Shown piece after piece: positions 27,457 through 35,815 of a stretch of 64,000 nucleotides of DNA. Position 1 is the first letter of the stretch. Each line of letters opens with the position of its first letter. The position numbers were made by a program, and so were the translations under genes. The notes under the pieces are model-generated. The model ran no database searches, was not told the origin of the DNA, and saw nothing but the letters and a program-made list of their open reading frames with translations. This DNA comes from Leisingera sp. ANG1. GTDB taxonomy: Bacteria; Pseudomonadota; Alphaproteobacteria; Rhodobacterales; Rhodobacteraceae. The stretch is from contig NZ_AFCF02000001.1 of assembly GCF_000203975.2 (NCBI RefSeq), forward strand, positions 1,035,396 to 1,099,395, in the 5' to 3' direction.

Positions 27457-28905
27457 TCAGGCGCGCCAGAACCGCACTGTCAGGATTGCGTAAACCGCCA
27501 TGAGTTCCAGCCGCCCGATCAGCATTGCCACGCTCAGGATCCACTTGGCCGGATCGTTCAGGGTCGAGAAGTTGCCCGCAGGCCCAATCGTGTCCCCCAG
27601 ACCGGGTCCGATATTGGCCACCGCCGTTGCAGCGCCGGACACCGCGGTAACGAAATCCAGCCCGGTCAGCGCCAGCATCCAGGCAATAATGCCCAGCGTC
27701 ACCACGAAGAACATGAAGAAGGAAATCACCGAGCTCAGCACATCGGCGTCCACCGGGCGCCCCTCATAGCGGGTCAGGAACACCCCGTGCGGCGAGCGGA
27801 TGCGCTGGATCTGCACCTTGATCGAGGCAAACAGCAGCTGGTAGCGGAAAATCTTGACCGAACAGGCGGTAGAACCCGCACAGCCGCCGATCAGCCCGGT
27901 GAAGAAGAAGATCATCACCAGGAAGCTGCCCCATTGCATGTAATCCGCGCTGGCATAGCCGGTACCGGACATGATCGAGGTGATGTTGAACAGGGCTGAA
28001 CGCAGCGCTTCCTCGCCGCCATGCGGGCGGGCGTAGTACAGCACCCCTGCCGCCACCGCGACCAGCAGCCCCAGCGTCATCATGAAGCCCCGGATCTGGC
28101 TGTCGCGCAGCAGCGGGGTGCCGTGCCCGTTGATCAGCTGTACATAGCGCACGAACGGCAGCGCTGCCAAAATCATAAAGACAGAGGCCGCGTATTCCAC
28201 CGGCCCGGCAAAAGCCCCGAACGACGCATCGTAGTTGGCAAACCCGCCGGTGGCGATGGTGGTCATCGAATGCACCAGCGCATCGAACGGCCCCATGCCC
28301 ATCATCATGTAGACCAGCATGCAGGCCATCGTCAGCGACACGTAGATCAATGAGATCTGCTTGGCGATCGCCTGCGCCCGCGGCAGGATTTTCCCAAAGG
28401 TGTCAAAGCTTTCGGATTTAAAGATCTGCATGCCGCCAACCCGCAGTTCGGGCAGGAACACCATTGCCACAACGATGATGCCGATGCCGCCCAGCCACTG
28501 CAGGATGCCGCGCCACAACAGAAGACCGCGCGGCAGATCATCCAGCCCGGAGATCACGGTGGACCCGGTGGTGGTCAGGCCGGACATTGCCTCGAAAAAC
28601 GCATCGACAAAGCGCAGTTCGGTCGCCCCCAGCATCAGGGGCACCGCCCCGAACAGCGGCAGCGCCACCCACACCAGCGTGGTCAGAAGGAAGGTCTGGC
28701 GGATGCTCAGCCCCTCCTTCACCCCGTTGGCACAGCTCAGGGACAATAGCCCGCCCACCAGAATGGTGAAGATGGCGCTTTCCAGGAACACATGCCATTC
28801 GCCCCGGCCGTCCAGCAGGTCGACCAGCAGCGGGAATACCATCATGGCTCCCAGAATGACGACCAGCAGGCCGATGACATACCCAACCGGGCGGAGATCC
28901 AACAT
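27457..28905 (-). CDS. TrkH-family potassium uptake protein
   Basis: Membrane subunit of a Trk/Ktr-type K+ uptake system, 482 residues with many hydrophobic segments arranged as four M1-P-M2 repeats. Selectivity-filter-like segments are visible: FEAMSGLTTTGSTVISGL, HSMTTIATGGFANYDASFG, ITSIMSGTGYASADY and SGAATAVANIGPGLG. The N-terminus MLDLRPVGYVIGLLVVILG is a membrane segment. No TrkA gene is adjacent. Read in the same direction as lysC, 207 bases upstream of it. Confidence 0.93.
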   Translation of the reverse strand: MLDLRPVGYVIGLLVVILGAMMVFPLLVDLLDGRGEWHVFLESAIFTILVGGLLSLSCANGVKEGLSIRQTFLLTTLVWVALPLFGAVPLMLGATELRFVDAFFEAMSGLTTTGSTVISGLDDLPRGLLLWRGILQWLGGIGIIVVAMVFLPELRVGGMQIFKSESFDTFGKILPRAQAIAKQISLIYVSLTMACMLVYMMMGMGPFDALVHSMTTIATGGFANYDASFGAFAGPVEYAASVFMILAALPFVRYVQLINGHGTPLLRDSQIRGFMMTLGLLVAVAAGVLYYARPHGGEEALRSALFNITSIMSGTGYASADYMQWGSFLVMIFFFTGLIGGCAGSTACSVKIFRYQLLFASIKVQIQRIRSPHGVFLTRYEGRPVDADVLSSVISFFMFFVVTLGIIAWMLALTGLDFVTAVSGAATAVANIGPGLGDTIGPAGNFSTLNDPAKWILSVAMLIGRLELMAVYAILTVRFWRA

Positions 28906-28952
28906 GCGGCGCAGCGTTGGCTCCCCGCGCGGCCGGTGTCAAGTGGGCGGCG

Positions 28953-29864
28953 TCAGTCGCCGCTGCCACTGGTGCCGGCAGCGTTGCGCTGCGGCATCTG
29001 CGGCGGGGTGGAAGGCTTGCGCGGACGCTTGGACGGCTCGCCTTCCGGCGCTTGTGCATTGGCGGCAGCAGCAGGTTCTGCCGCGGGGGGCTTGGGCGCA
29101 GCGGCAGCGGCTGCCGGGGCCTTTACGCTGCTTGCTGCAGGCTGAGCCCCGCCGCGGCGGGCAGAGGAACTGCGGAACATTGCAGGTTTATCCTCTGCCT
29201 TCTCCCCGGCCGTTGTACTGTTCTGATTTTCAGGCTTAACCGCAGTGGGCGCCGCCGCCTGAGCCGCCTTTGCAGTTTCCTTGTTTGGCTCCGGCTTAGC
29301 CGGCTCTGCCTTTACAGGTTCCGGCTTGACCGGCACCGCCTTGGCAGCAACCTGCGGGGCGGCTTCGGTCTTGGCTGCCGAAGTCACTGCCGGCTTGGCA
29401 GCTGCCGGTTTGGGAGCAGCGGTTTTGCGCGCAGGCGCCTTGCGGACCGCTGCCTTGCGGCCAGCGGTCTTGCGCGCCGCAGGCTTGCGGGCCGCGGGCT
29501 TTTTGGTTTTGGCCTCTGCCTCAGTCGGCGCCGCCGTTGCGGCCTTCGCTTCTGGTGCCGCCGGTGCAGCCTCTGCTTTCGGCGCCGCCGGTGCAGCCTC
29601 TGCTTTCGGTGCCGCCGGTGCGGCCTTCGCCTCCGGTGCCGCTTTGGGGGCCTCACCAGCATCCCCTGCCATTGCCGGCACGCCTGCCTGCAGCAGGCGC
29701 CGCTGGGCTTCCATCATCGAATGGGCCAGCTGCATCTGTGCCAGCGGCGCCTGCAGCGCGGCCTCTGCTGCCTGGCGCCACAGTTTCATCTGCAGCCCGG
29801 CTGCATAGCCCGCCCATTCATGCGTCTTGACCGTCAGGCCGGGGATCTTGTGAAAGCTCGTCAT
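28953..29864 (-). CDS. Phasin-like protein with a histone-H1-like Ala/Lys/Pro-rich tail
   Basis: A 303-residue two-part protein. Residues 1 to about 68 (MTSFHKIPGLTVKTHEWAGY, then LWRQAAEAALQAPLAQMQLAHSMMEAQRRLL) look like a helical phasin-type segment that could coat polyhydroxyalkanoate granules. The rest is low complexity: tandem AAPKAEAAP-type units near residues 75-115, then a lysine/arginine-rich block KKPAARKPAARKTAGRKAAV resembling histone H1 or AlgP, which could bind DNA or polyanions. The DNA has tandem repeats of about 30 bases (29560-29640). A link between storage granules and the nucleoid is an inference. Start ATG at 29864 has AGGAG-like bases upstream. Confidence 0.65.
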   Translation of the reverse strand: MTSFHKIPGLTVKTHEWAGYAAGLQMKLWRQAAEAALQAPLAQMQLAHSMMEAQRRLLQAGVPAMAGDAGEAPKAAPEAKAAPAAPKAEAAPAAPKAEAAPAAPEAKAATAAPTEAEAKTKKPAARKPAARKTAGRKAAVRKAPARKTAAPKPAAAKPAVTSAAKTEAAPQVAAKAVPVKPEPVKAEPAKPEPNKETAKAAQAAAPTAVKPENQNSTTAGEKAEDKPAMFRSSSARRGGAQPAASSVKAPAAAAAAPKPPAAEPAAAANAQAPEGEPSKRPRKPSTPPQMPQRNAAGTSGSGD

Positions 29865-30168
29865 TTGTTACTCCTAAAGTCCTGCACAGCATTTGCTCCG
29901 GGACAGCACAGCGATGTCCGGGCAAAGAAAACAGGGAGCAGGCGCCGGGTGCGTCCCGGGCCTGTTGCAGCGGAAAACGGGCCGTCAGTTGCAGACACCA
30001 GCGCGCAAGCTCCCCTCGCCCCCGGCAGGACGGCCGGGGGGATTCGATTTGACGCTAGCATGAACTTCTGCACTGCGGCATAAAAAATGCGGCAACGCAG
30101 AAATTACCTCGGGCCATTTTGATTGACCCAGCGGAAACCCGCCTGAAAATCAGGCAGGCCGGTCCCCG
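29865..30168. other. 304-base gap between the phasin-like gene and folE2
   Basis: No gene seen. The part near 29865-30110 should hold the promoter of the minus-strand phasin-like gene. A short inverted repeat GCCTGA/TCAGGC (30141-30155) directly after the folE2 stop may end its transcript, but it lacks a T tract. Confidence 0.4.
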
Positions 30169-31272
30169 TTATCCCTGGTGAATCAGGGTGGAGAACAGTT
30201 TCGGGTCCAGGCTCATCGCCTTGAACAGCGGCCCTTGAGTCAGCACGCTGACCGCATCATGGCTGTGCAGGCTTTCCTGGTGGCTCGCGACCACCCGGAA
30301 ATCGCCGATCCGGTCATCACTTTGCAACGCCTCGCAGAACAGCCGCGCCGCATCTTCGACAAAGATCGGATTGGCGGCATTGAGCTCGGCAAAGGCCTGC
30401 TCGTCCTCGCGTTTCACCATCACCTGGGTCTCGGTCGGCACCGCCTTGCGGCACAGCTCGATCAGGTCTTCGAACCACAGGCACTCGCTGCCGGGCACCG
30501 ACTGCACCGAAATCCGTGCCACCGAGCGCTGCGAATGCGGTGTCGCCAACTGGCCGCGCGCCTGGCGGGCGTGCTCCGACAGCTCCAAGGAGCACGGGCA
30601 GGTCGAGGAATAGACATAGTCCAGATGCATGATCTTCTCGCGCACCCCGTCATGGTCCACCAGCTCCAGCGCAAAGTCGTAATACTGGTAGCCGCTGAGA
30701 CCGGAGCGCAGGCTGTTCACCCGCGCCGGAAAAGAGAACCGCATCTGGATGCGCGCATCCGGGCTGTCCAAGTCGCTCAGGTAATCATCCAGCGCATTCG
30801 CCATCACTTCAAAGCTGAAGGTGCGCTCCGCGTGCTTGTAGAAGGTGCGCATGATCCGGGACATGTTGATGCCCTTCTTGCCCGCGTCCAAGCTGACGGT
30901 GCCGGTCACGCTGGTTTCCAGCGTCAGGTCGCCATCGTCGCGGGTATGAAACCGGATCGGCAGGCGGAAGTTCGAGATCCCCACATGCTGGATCTGCTCC
31001 TTAGCGCCGCGGATCAGGCTGGTCGGCCCGTTCTGCAGGTCAGGCAGCGTCGCGCGGTAGGCGTCGTCGGATTTGAAATCCTCGGGGTAGGTCCGTGACA
31101 GTTCCGGGTAGTTGCCCACTTCGCGGCCCGGCAGCAGGCGTGCCACCGCCGGGTCCAGCTCGGCAATTTCGGTCTCGGTCACGGTGCCGGCCCAGGCCCG
31201 CAGCACATCCAGCGCGGCGGCAGCTGCCTCGCGGTCCGGCGCCTCGGCAGCGTCGCGGTTGTGAATGTTCAT
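30169..31272 (-). CDS. folE2: GTP cyclohydrolase FolE2 (type IB)
   Basis: Converts GTP to 7,8-dihydroneopterin triphosphate, first step of folate synthesis; the IB family is the alternative to Zn-dependent FolE. The 367-residue protein contains the GCYH-IB signature YSSTCPCSLELSEHARQARG with the catalytic Cys, plus KGINMSRIMRTF and a C-terminal ASHQESLHSHDAVSV. The start at 31272 (MNIHNRDAAEAPDRE) has GGGGGAAA about eight bases upstream. In other bacteria folE2 often responds to zinc shortage; I see no clear Zur box here. Single gene. Confidence 0.94.
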   Translation of the reverse strand: MNIHNRDAAEAPDREAAAAALDVLRAWAGTVTETEIAELDPAVARLLPGREVGNYPELSRTYPEDFKSDDAYRATLPDLQNGPTSLIRGAKEQIQHVGISNFRLPIRFHTRDDGDLTLETSVTGTVSLDAGKKGINMSRIMRTFYKHAERTFSFEVMANALDDYLSDLDSPDARIQMRFSFPARVNSLRSGLSGYQYYDFALELVDHDGVREKIMHLDYVYSSTCPCSLELSEHARQARGQLATPHSQRSVARISVQSVPGSECLWFEDLIELCRKAVPTETQVMVKREDEQAFAELNAANPIFVEDAARLFCEALQSDDRIGDFRVVASHQESLHSHDAVSVLTQGPLFKAMSLDPKLFSTLIHQG

Positions 31273-31384
31273 CGGCGTTTCCCCCAGTGATACGGGCCCC
31301 ATATAGGGTGCGGCAGGCCACCCTCATATACTGTTACGCGGCAATTTTCAAAACGGATCCGCCATTTGCGGCAGAACCGGCGCC

Positions 31385-32239
31385 TTATCGGACCCCCAGC
31401 ACCTCTGCAAGGGTCCGCAAGCGGCGCGAGCGCGACTTGTAATGCGCCGTCACCAGCACATAGGGCCGCGGCATCTCCAGCGCCGGGCCGTCCAGGCGGT
31501 GCAGCCTGCCCGCACGGACTTCGCCGCCCACAACCTGTTCCGGCAGCAGCGCAATCCCCAGTCCCGCCTGCACCAGCGCCACCACAGAGGGCACCGACTG
31601 CCCGATAACCGCCGAGGCCAATTCCGCCCGCTCAATTGCGTGCTGCACAAAATACTGCCGCCAGCCCGGCACCGAGGAAATGGTCTCGCCCCAGCTGACC
31701 TCCACCAGCGGCGCCGTCCGGATGTCCATGTGCTGGTCCCTGCCAACCGGCACCAGCCGGTCCGTGAACAGGGGCTGCGTCCGGTGCTCCGGATGTTCGC
31801 CGCCATATGTCAGCCGCGCATCAATCCCCTCCGCCTCCAGGTCGATCCGGTCGTCCTCGATCCTGAGCCGCACCGGCACATCCGGCCGCACCTCCGCAAA
31901 ACTCTTCAGCCGCTCCGGCAGCCACAGCTGCGCCAATGCGGGCGTGGCTGAGATCACCAGCGGCCGGCGGGTGCCGCCTTCGGTCAGCGCCTCGGTGAAG
32001 CTGGCAATCTCCGCCAGCGACATCGCCGCCTTCTGGTAATAATCCCGCCCCGCATCGGTCAGCCGCACCTGGTTGGCGCGGCGGGTGAACAGCTTCAGCC
32101 CCAGCCACTCCTCCAGGTTCTTCACCTGCATCGACACCGCGGCAGAACTGACGCCCAGCTCCGCTCCGGCAGCCGAAAAGCTCCCGGTCCGGGCGGCGCA
32201 TTCAAAGGCGCGCAAAGCGTTCAAGGGCGGCAGCTTCAT
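31385..32239 (-). CDS. LysR-family transcriptional regulator (GcvA-like)
   Basis: Likely controls the divergent oxygenase-dddP pair. The 284-residue protein starts MKLPPLNALRAFECAARTGS, the typical N-terminus of GcvA-like LysR proteins, with helix-turn-helix SFSAAGAELGVSSAAVSMQV and a dimer helix, then a periplasmic-binding-protein-fold effector domain (RRPLVISATPALAQLWLPERL onward). It is divergent from the oxygenase gene over a 110-base gap that contains an inverted repeat of LysR-box geometry (32259-32277). The effector is unknown; DMSP, acrylate or the oxygenase substrate are candidates. Confidence 0.88.
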   Translation of the reverse strand: MKLPPLNALRAFECAARTGSFSAAGAELGVSSAAVSMQVKNLEEWLGLKLFTRRANQVRLTDAGRDYYQKAAMSLAEIASFTEALTEGGTRRPLVISATPALAQLWLPERLKSFAEVRPDVPVRLRIEDDRIDLEAEGIDARLTYGGEHPEHRTQPLFTDRLVPVGRDQHMDIRTAPLVEVSWGETISSVPGWRQYFVQHAIERAELASAVIGQSVPSVVALVQAGLGIALLPEQVVGGEVRAGRLHRLDGPALEMPRPYVLVTAHYKSRSRRLRTLAEVLGVR

Positions 32240-32258
32240 GGCCGCACAGTGCAAGAAA

Positions 32259-32277
32259 ATCTTATGCTCGCCAAGAT
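32259..32277. promoter_or_regulatory. Inverted repeat of LysR-box type in the divergent promoter
   Basis: ATCTT (32259-32263) and AAGAT (32273-32277) flank nine bases, extended by A/T runs on both sides (AAA before, ATTTT after). The geometry is close to T-N11-A. It lies 20 bases from the LysR start and about 75 bases from the oxygenase start. Confidence 0.5.
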
Positions 32278-32349
32278 ATTTTGTAGTGGTCAGATCGCCG
32301 CCCGGCGCGCAGGCTTGGGAAAAGCCTGAAAGACCCCAAGGAACACCCC

Positions 32350-33138
32350 ATGCGCGATATTCTCGATCTCGACCGTTACCCGCTCGACCGCCCCGGCACC
32401 CCGGAATGGCAGGCCTTGGTCGACCGCTGCCGCGCCGAGCTGGTGGCGGACGGCATGTTCAGCCTCGAAGGCCTGATGAAACCGGAGGTCGCCCAGAGTG
32501 CTGCCGACGCTCTGACGGGCAAGTTCGAGACCGAAAGCTTCCACCACAAGCGCTGGCACAACATCTATTTCAAGGACGCCGTCGACGGCCTGGCACCGGA
32601 CCACCCGGCCCTGCAAAAGGTCGAGACCTCGAACTTCACCCTCTGCGCCGACCAGTTCCCGGGCTCGCCCGTGCTGCGCCTCTATGACTGGCCGCCGTTT
32701 GCGGAATTCCTGGCCGCCACCATGGACAAGCCCGCGCTCTACACCATGGACGACCCGCTGGCGCGGCTGAACATCATGTCATATGGCGCCGACCAGGCGC
32801 TGAACTGGCATTTCGACCGCTCCGAGTTCACCACAACCATGCTGCTGCAGGCGCCTGACGAGGGCGGCGAGTTCATCTACAGCCCCGAACTGCGCACGGA
32901 CGATGACCCGAACTACGAAGGTGTTGAGCGGCTGCTGGCGGGCCAAGACCCCAATATGCGCGTGATTACCCTTGATCCCGGCACCCTCAATATCTTCCGC
33001 GGCAAGAACTCCCCCCACCGGGTCGGCACGGTGAAAGGAGACAAGACCCGGGTGATCGCAGTCTTCACCTTCTACGAAAACCCGGGCGTGCGGTTTTCGG
33101 ACGAGGAAAACATCGGCTTCTACGGCCGCGCGTCATGA
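32350..33138 (+). CDS. Fe(II)/2-oxoglutarate-dependent oxygenase (HalD/BesD-like family, hydroxylase-type triad)
   Basis: Non-heme iron oxygenase of 262 residues, probably cytoplasmic. The jelly-roll facial triad is visible: His154 and Asp156 in LNWHFDRSEF, His223 in NSPHRVGTVKG, and Arg234 11 residues later for 2-oxoglutarate. The overall sequence resembles proteins annotated as HalD/BesD-family halogenases, but those have Gly in place of the Asp. With His-x-Asp intact, hydroxylation (or another oxidation) is expected, not chlorination. It overlaps dddP by four bases (ATGA), so the two enzymes are made together. Substrate unknown; DMSP or another small zwitterion is inferred from context. 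Confidence 0.85.
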   Translation: MRDILDLDRYPLDRPGTPEWQALVDRCRAELVADGMFSLEGLMKPEVAQSAADALTGKFETESFHHKRWHNIYFKDAVDGLAPDHPALQKVETSNFTLCADQFPGSPVLRLYDWPPFAEFLAATMDKPALYTMDDPLARLNIMSYGADQALNWHFDRSEFTTTMLLQAPDEGGEFIYSPELRTDDDPNYEGVERLLAGQDPNMRVITLDPGTLNIFRGKNSPHRVGTVKGDKTRVIAVFTFYENPGVRFSDEENIGFYGRAS

Positions 33139-34385
33139 CCGAACTGGCCGTTTTCAAGGACGAGCGCAAACGTACCTTCCTGAATGCAGAAGGTTCGGAC
33201 ATGCCGCTGAAATCACCGCTGGGCCAGGACGTTCTGGACCGTGCCCGCGCCTGCCGCCTGCAGCGGCTGCGCGATGAATTGGCCCGTCAGGACGTGGCGG
33301 GCCTTCTGCTCTATGACCCGGTCAACATCCGCTATGCCTTTGACTGCTCCAATATGTCGATCTGGACCGCCCACAACCCGATCCGCTACGCGCTGATCCT
33401 GAACGGCGGCCCCGGCATCATGTTCGAATTCAAGGGCTGCGAGCATCTGAACGACGGGCTGCCCGGCATTGATGAAGTCCGCAATGCCATCGGCTGGATG
33501 TTCATGTGCGCAGGCGACAAGGCCACGGACCGGCTGACGCCCTGGGCAGCGGAGATCTCGGATCTGGTCAAGCAATACGGCGGCGGCAACCTGCGCCTCG
33601 GCGTTGACCGGATGGAGCCCGAGGGTGTGCACGCCCTGTCAGAACACGGCCTCCAGATCATCGACGGCGGCCAAATCACGGAAACCGCCCGCGCCATCAA
33701 ATCCGCGGATGAAATAGAACTGATGCGCTGGACCATCCGCGTCTGCGAGGCAGGCATGGCCCGGATTTATGACCACTCAGTACCCGGCGTGACCGAGCAG
33801 GAACTCTGGGCGCATCTGCATTTCGAAAACGCCCGCTCCGGCGGCGAATGGCTGGAAACCAAGCTCCTCACCTGCGGCCCCAACACCAACCCCTGGTACA
33901 AGGAATGCTCAGCCCGCGAATGCCGCGCGGGTGAAATGATCTCCTTCGACACCGACATGATCGGCCCCTACGGCTATTGCGCCGACCTCTCGCGCAGCTG
34001 GACCTGCGGCTATGTGCCGATGAATGATAAGCAAAAGCGTCTGTACGCGGCAGCACGGGAGCAGATCGAGCACAACATGGCGCTCTTGCAGCCCGGCCTC
34101 AGCTTTGCCGAGTTCAACGCCAAGAGCTGGCAAATCCCCACCCCCTATCAGCCCTACCGCTACTCGCTGGCCGCGCATGGCGTCGGCATGGCAGACGAAT
34201 GGCCGGTGGTGCCGCTGCATGTGGACTTCGCCGGTGCCCATGGCGGGTGCTTCGAGGAGAACATGGTGATCTGCATCGAAAGCCTGATCGGCGAAAGAGG
34301 CTCCGAGTCGGTCAAGCTGGAAACCCAGGTGCTGGTCACCGCGGACGGGCCGCTGCGGCTCGACAGCTTCCCCTGGGAGATGTGA
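33135..34385 (+). CDS. dddP: DMSP lyase DddP (M24 metallopeptidase fold)
   Basis: Probably cleaves dimethylsulfoniopropionate to dimethyl sulfide and acrylate in the cytoplasm. The 416-residue protein has the creatinase N-domain and pita-bread C-domain of family M24. Metal ligands Asp272, Asp274, Asp284, His348, Glu382 and Glu396 are present, including the extra Asp of DddP (DTD). From memory, the Roseobacter denitrificans enzyme uses Asp295, 297, 307, His371, Glu406 and Glu421, with Tyr366 and Asp377 binding DMSP; Tyr343 and Asp354 here keep exactly the same spacing to the His, and Trp77 is near the substrate-Trp position. Peptidases of this fold lack that set. Overlaps the oxygenase gene; terminator follows. 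Confidence 0.75.
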   Translation: MTELAVFKDERKRTFLNAEGSDMPLKSPLGQDVLDRARACRLQRLRDELARQDVAGLLLYDPVNIRYAFDCSNMSIWTAHNPIRYALILNGGPGIMFEFKGCEHLNDGLPGIDEVRNAIGWMFMCAGDKATDRLTPWAAEISDLVKQYGGGNLRLGVDRMEPEGVHALSEHGLQIIDGGQITETARAIKSADEIELMRWTIRVCEAGMARIYDHSVPGVTEQELWAHLHFENARSGGEWLETKLLTCGPNTNPWYKECSARECRAGEMISFDTDMIGPYGYCADLSRSWTCGYVPMNDKQKRLYAAAREQIEHNMALLQPGLSFAEFNAKSWQIPTPYQPYRYSLAAHGVGMADEWPVVPLHVDFAGAHGGCFEENMVICIESLIGERGSESVKLETQVLVTADGPLRLDSFPWEM

Positions 34386-34391
34386 CCAGGC

Positions 34392-34420
34392 AAAAAAGAG
34401 AGGGGGCTGTCTGCCCCCTC
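34392..34420. terminator. Shared terminator between dddP and metZ
   Basis: GAGGGGGC (34400-34407) pairs with GCCCCCTC (34413-34420). On the minus strand it is followed after two bases by a TTTTTT tract (34397-34392), so it ends metZ; it also closes the convergent dddP transcript. A second small hairpin TTGAGCC/GGCTCAA (34421-34437) follows. Confidence 0.85.
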
Positions 34421-34441
34421 TTGAGCCTGCGGCTCAATTCA

Positions 34442-34474
34442 CCCCCGAGAGTATTTTCGACCAGAAAGAAGCAG
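34442..34474 (+). repeat. Dispersed intergenic element, copy 2
   Basis: Contains GAGAGTATTTTCGACCAGAA followed by AGAAG, that is TATTT-N4-CCAGA-NN-GAAG. Lies between the convergent 3' ends of dddP and metZ. Confidence 0.6.
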
Positions 34475-34489
34475 CTTTCCGGCAGATTT

Positions 34490-35680
34490 TCAGGCCTGCG
34501 AGGCCTCCAGTGCCGCTGTCAGGTCGGCGATCAGGTCATCCGCATCCTCAAGGCCCACCGAGAAACGCACCAAGCCCGGGGTAATGCCCAGCTCGTCCTT
34601 CAGCTCATCCGTCAGACGCTGGTGGGTGGTGGTCGCCGGATGGGTGGCGATGGATTTCGCGTCGCCCAGGTTGTTGGAGATCACCGGGATGGTCATCGCG
34701 TTCAGGAACTTGAACGCAGCCTCCTTGCCACCCTTCAGGTCCAGCGACAGGACGGTGCCGCCCTTGCCGCCCAGCTGGGTCTGCACCAGCGCGTTTTGCG
34801 CGTGGTCCTTCAGCCCCGGGTAAATTGTGCGTTCCAGCGCCGGGTGGCCGCTCAGCGCTTCCGCGATTTTCAGCGCGGTCTCGGCCTGGGCGTTCACACG
34901 CAGCGACAGGGTCTCCAGCCCCTTCAGCATCACCCAGGCATTGAACGGGCTGAGCGAACCGCCGGTGTGCTTCATATAGGGTTCCAGCGTGCCGCGGATG
35001 TAGTCCTTGGTGCCCAGCACCACCCCGCCCAGCGCCCGGCCCTGGCCGTCGATATGCTTAGTCGCGGAGTAGATCACCACATCGGCGCCCTGCGCAATGG
35101 CGTCGGAAAACACCGGGGTCGAGAACACGTTGTCCACCACCACGGTGGCGCCAACCGAATGCGCAATCTCCGCAACGCCCGCGATGTCGATCACCTCCAG
35201 CGTCGGGTTCGACATGCTCTCGAAAAACACAGCCCTGGTGTCCGGGCGCACCGCCGCCTTCCAGGCCTCCAGATCGGTGCCGTCGATGAACGTCACCTCA
35301 ACTCCGAAACGGCCCAGCACATCGGCCAGGATATAGTTGCAGGAGCCAAACAGCGCCTTAGCCGACACGATGTGGTCGCCCGCCTTCACCAGCGAGGTCA
35401 GCGCGCCGTTCACGGCCGCCATGCCCGATGCGGTGGCAAAGGCATCCTCTGCCCCTTCCAGCGCCGCGATGCGCTTCTCGAACATGTCGACGGTCGGGTT
35501 GCCGTAACGGGCATAGATGAACTCGTCCGGGCCGGTCTCGATGAACCGCGCCTCGGCCTGCTCGGCGCTGTCGTAGACGAACCCTTGCGTCAGGAAAATC
35601 GCCTCGCTCACCTCGTTGTACTGGCTGCGGCGGGTGCCGCCATGCACCAGCTTGGTGCGCTTGTTCCAGTTGTCGCTCAT
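34490..35680 (-). CDS. metZ: O-succinylhomoserine sulfhydrylase
   Basis: PLP enzyme that makes homocysteine from O-succinylhomoserine and sulfide in methionine synthesis. The 396-residue protein belongs to the Cys/Met-metabolism family: IYARYGNPTVDMFEKRIAAL, DNVFSTP and the PLP lysine Lys208 in SATKHIDGQGR, then GGSLSPFNAWVMLKGLETL. The start at 35680 (MSDNWNKRTKLVHGG) has GGAGACAG before it. It sits under a SAM-II riboswitch followed by an intrinsic terminator, so it should be shut off when S-adenosylmethionine is plentiful; that regulation supports the metZ call over cystathionine synthase or lyase. Confidence 0.93.
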   Translation of the reverse strand: MSDNWNKRTKLVHGGTRRSQYNEVSEAIFLTQGFVYDSAEQAEARFIETGPDEFIYARYGNPTVDMFEKRIAALEGAEDAFATASGMAAVNGALTSLVKAGDHIVSAKALFGSCNYILADVLGRFGVEVTFIDGTDLEAWKAAVRPDTRAVFFESMSNPTLEVIDIAGVAEIAHSVGATVVVDNVFSTPVFSDAIAQGADVVIYSATKHIDGQGRALGGVVLGTKDYIRGTLEPYMKHTGGSLSPFNAWVMLKGLETLSLRVNAQAETALKIAEALSGHPALERTIYPGLKDHAQNALVQTQLGGKGGTVLSLDLKGGKEAAFKFLNAMTIPVISNNLGDAKSIATHPATTTHQRLTDELKDELGITPGLVRFSVGLEDADDLIADLTAALEASQA

Positions 35681-35710
35681 CTCTTCTGTCTCCTCGCGCC
35701 CATAGCGCAC

Positions 35711-35743
35711 AAAAAACCCCCAATCGGCCAAGCGAAAGGGGGT
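35711..35743 (-). terminator. Intrinsic terminator in the metZ leader (riboswitch expression platform)
   Basis: On the minus strand, ACCCCC pairs with GGGGG(T) (around 35743-35738 and 35721-35717) and is followed directly by TTTTTT (35716-35711). It lies between the SAM-II aptamer and the metZ ribosome binding site, about 30 bases before the start codon, as expected for transcriptional attenuation. Confidence 0.85.
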
Positions 35744-35760
35744 CCTTCACGTCCTGACCT

Positions 35761-35815
35761 CTTTAGCGGGATTGTTTAACGTGGCCCGCAATCCGGTAAC
35801 AAATCGCCACGATGT
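35761..35815 (-). ncRNA. SAM-II riboswitch aptamer upstream of metZ
   Basis: On the minus strand the H-type pseudoknot elements occur in order: P1 strand CGTGG (35811-35807), the conserved GATTTG, a G/C-rich loop, P1 partner CCACG (35784-35780), the conserved TTAAACAA (35779-35772) and CGCTAAAG at the 3' end (35768-35761). This is the SAM-II pattern known upstream of metA, metX and metZ genes in alphaproteobacteria. Conserved bases and gene context agree; I could not run a covariance model. Confidence 0.88.

Noticed and set aside
26041..27999. A 652-codon open frame on the plus strand opposite lysC and trkH
   Set aside because: It spans two clear genes and an intergenic gap on the other strand, and its translation is low-complexity His/Arg/Gln.
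29560..29640. Tandem DNA repeats as a separate repeat locus
   Set aside because: They lie in frame inside the Ala/Lys/Pro-rich tail of the phasin-like protein and simply encode its repeated units.
32350..33138. Calling the oxygenase an amino-acid halogenase (HalD/BesD)
   Set aside because: The metal triad is His-x-Asp...His; halogenases of this family need Gly or Ala in place of Asp to bind chloride.
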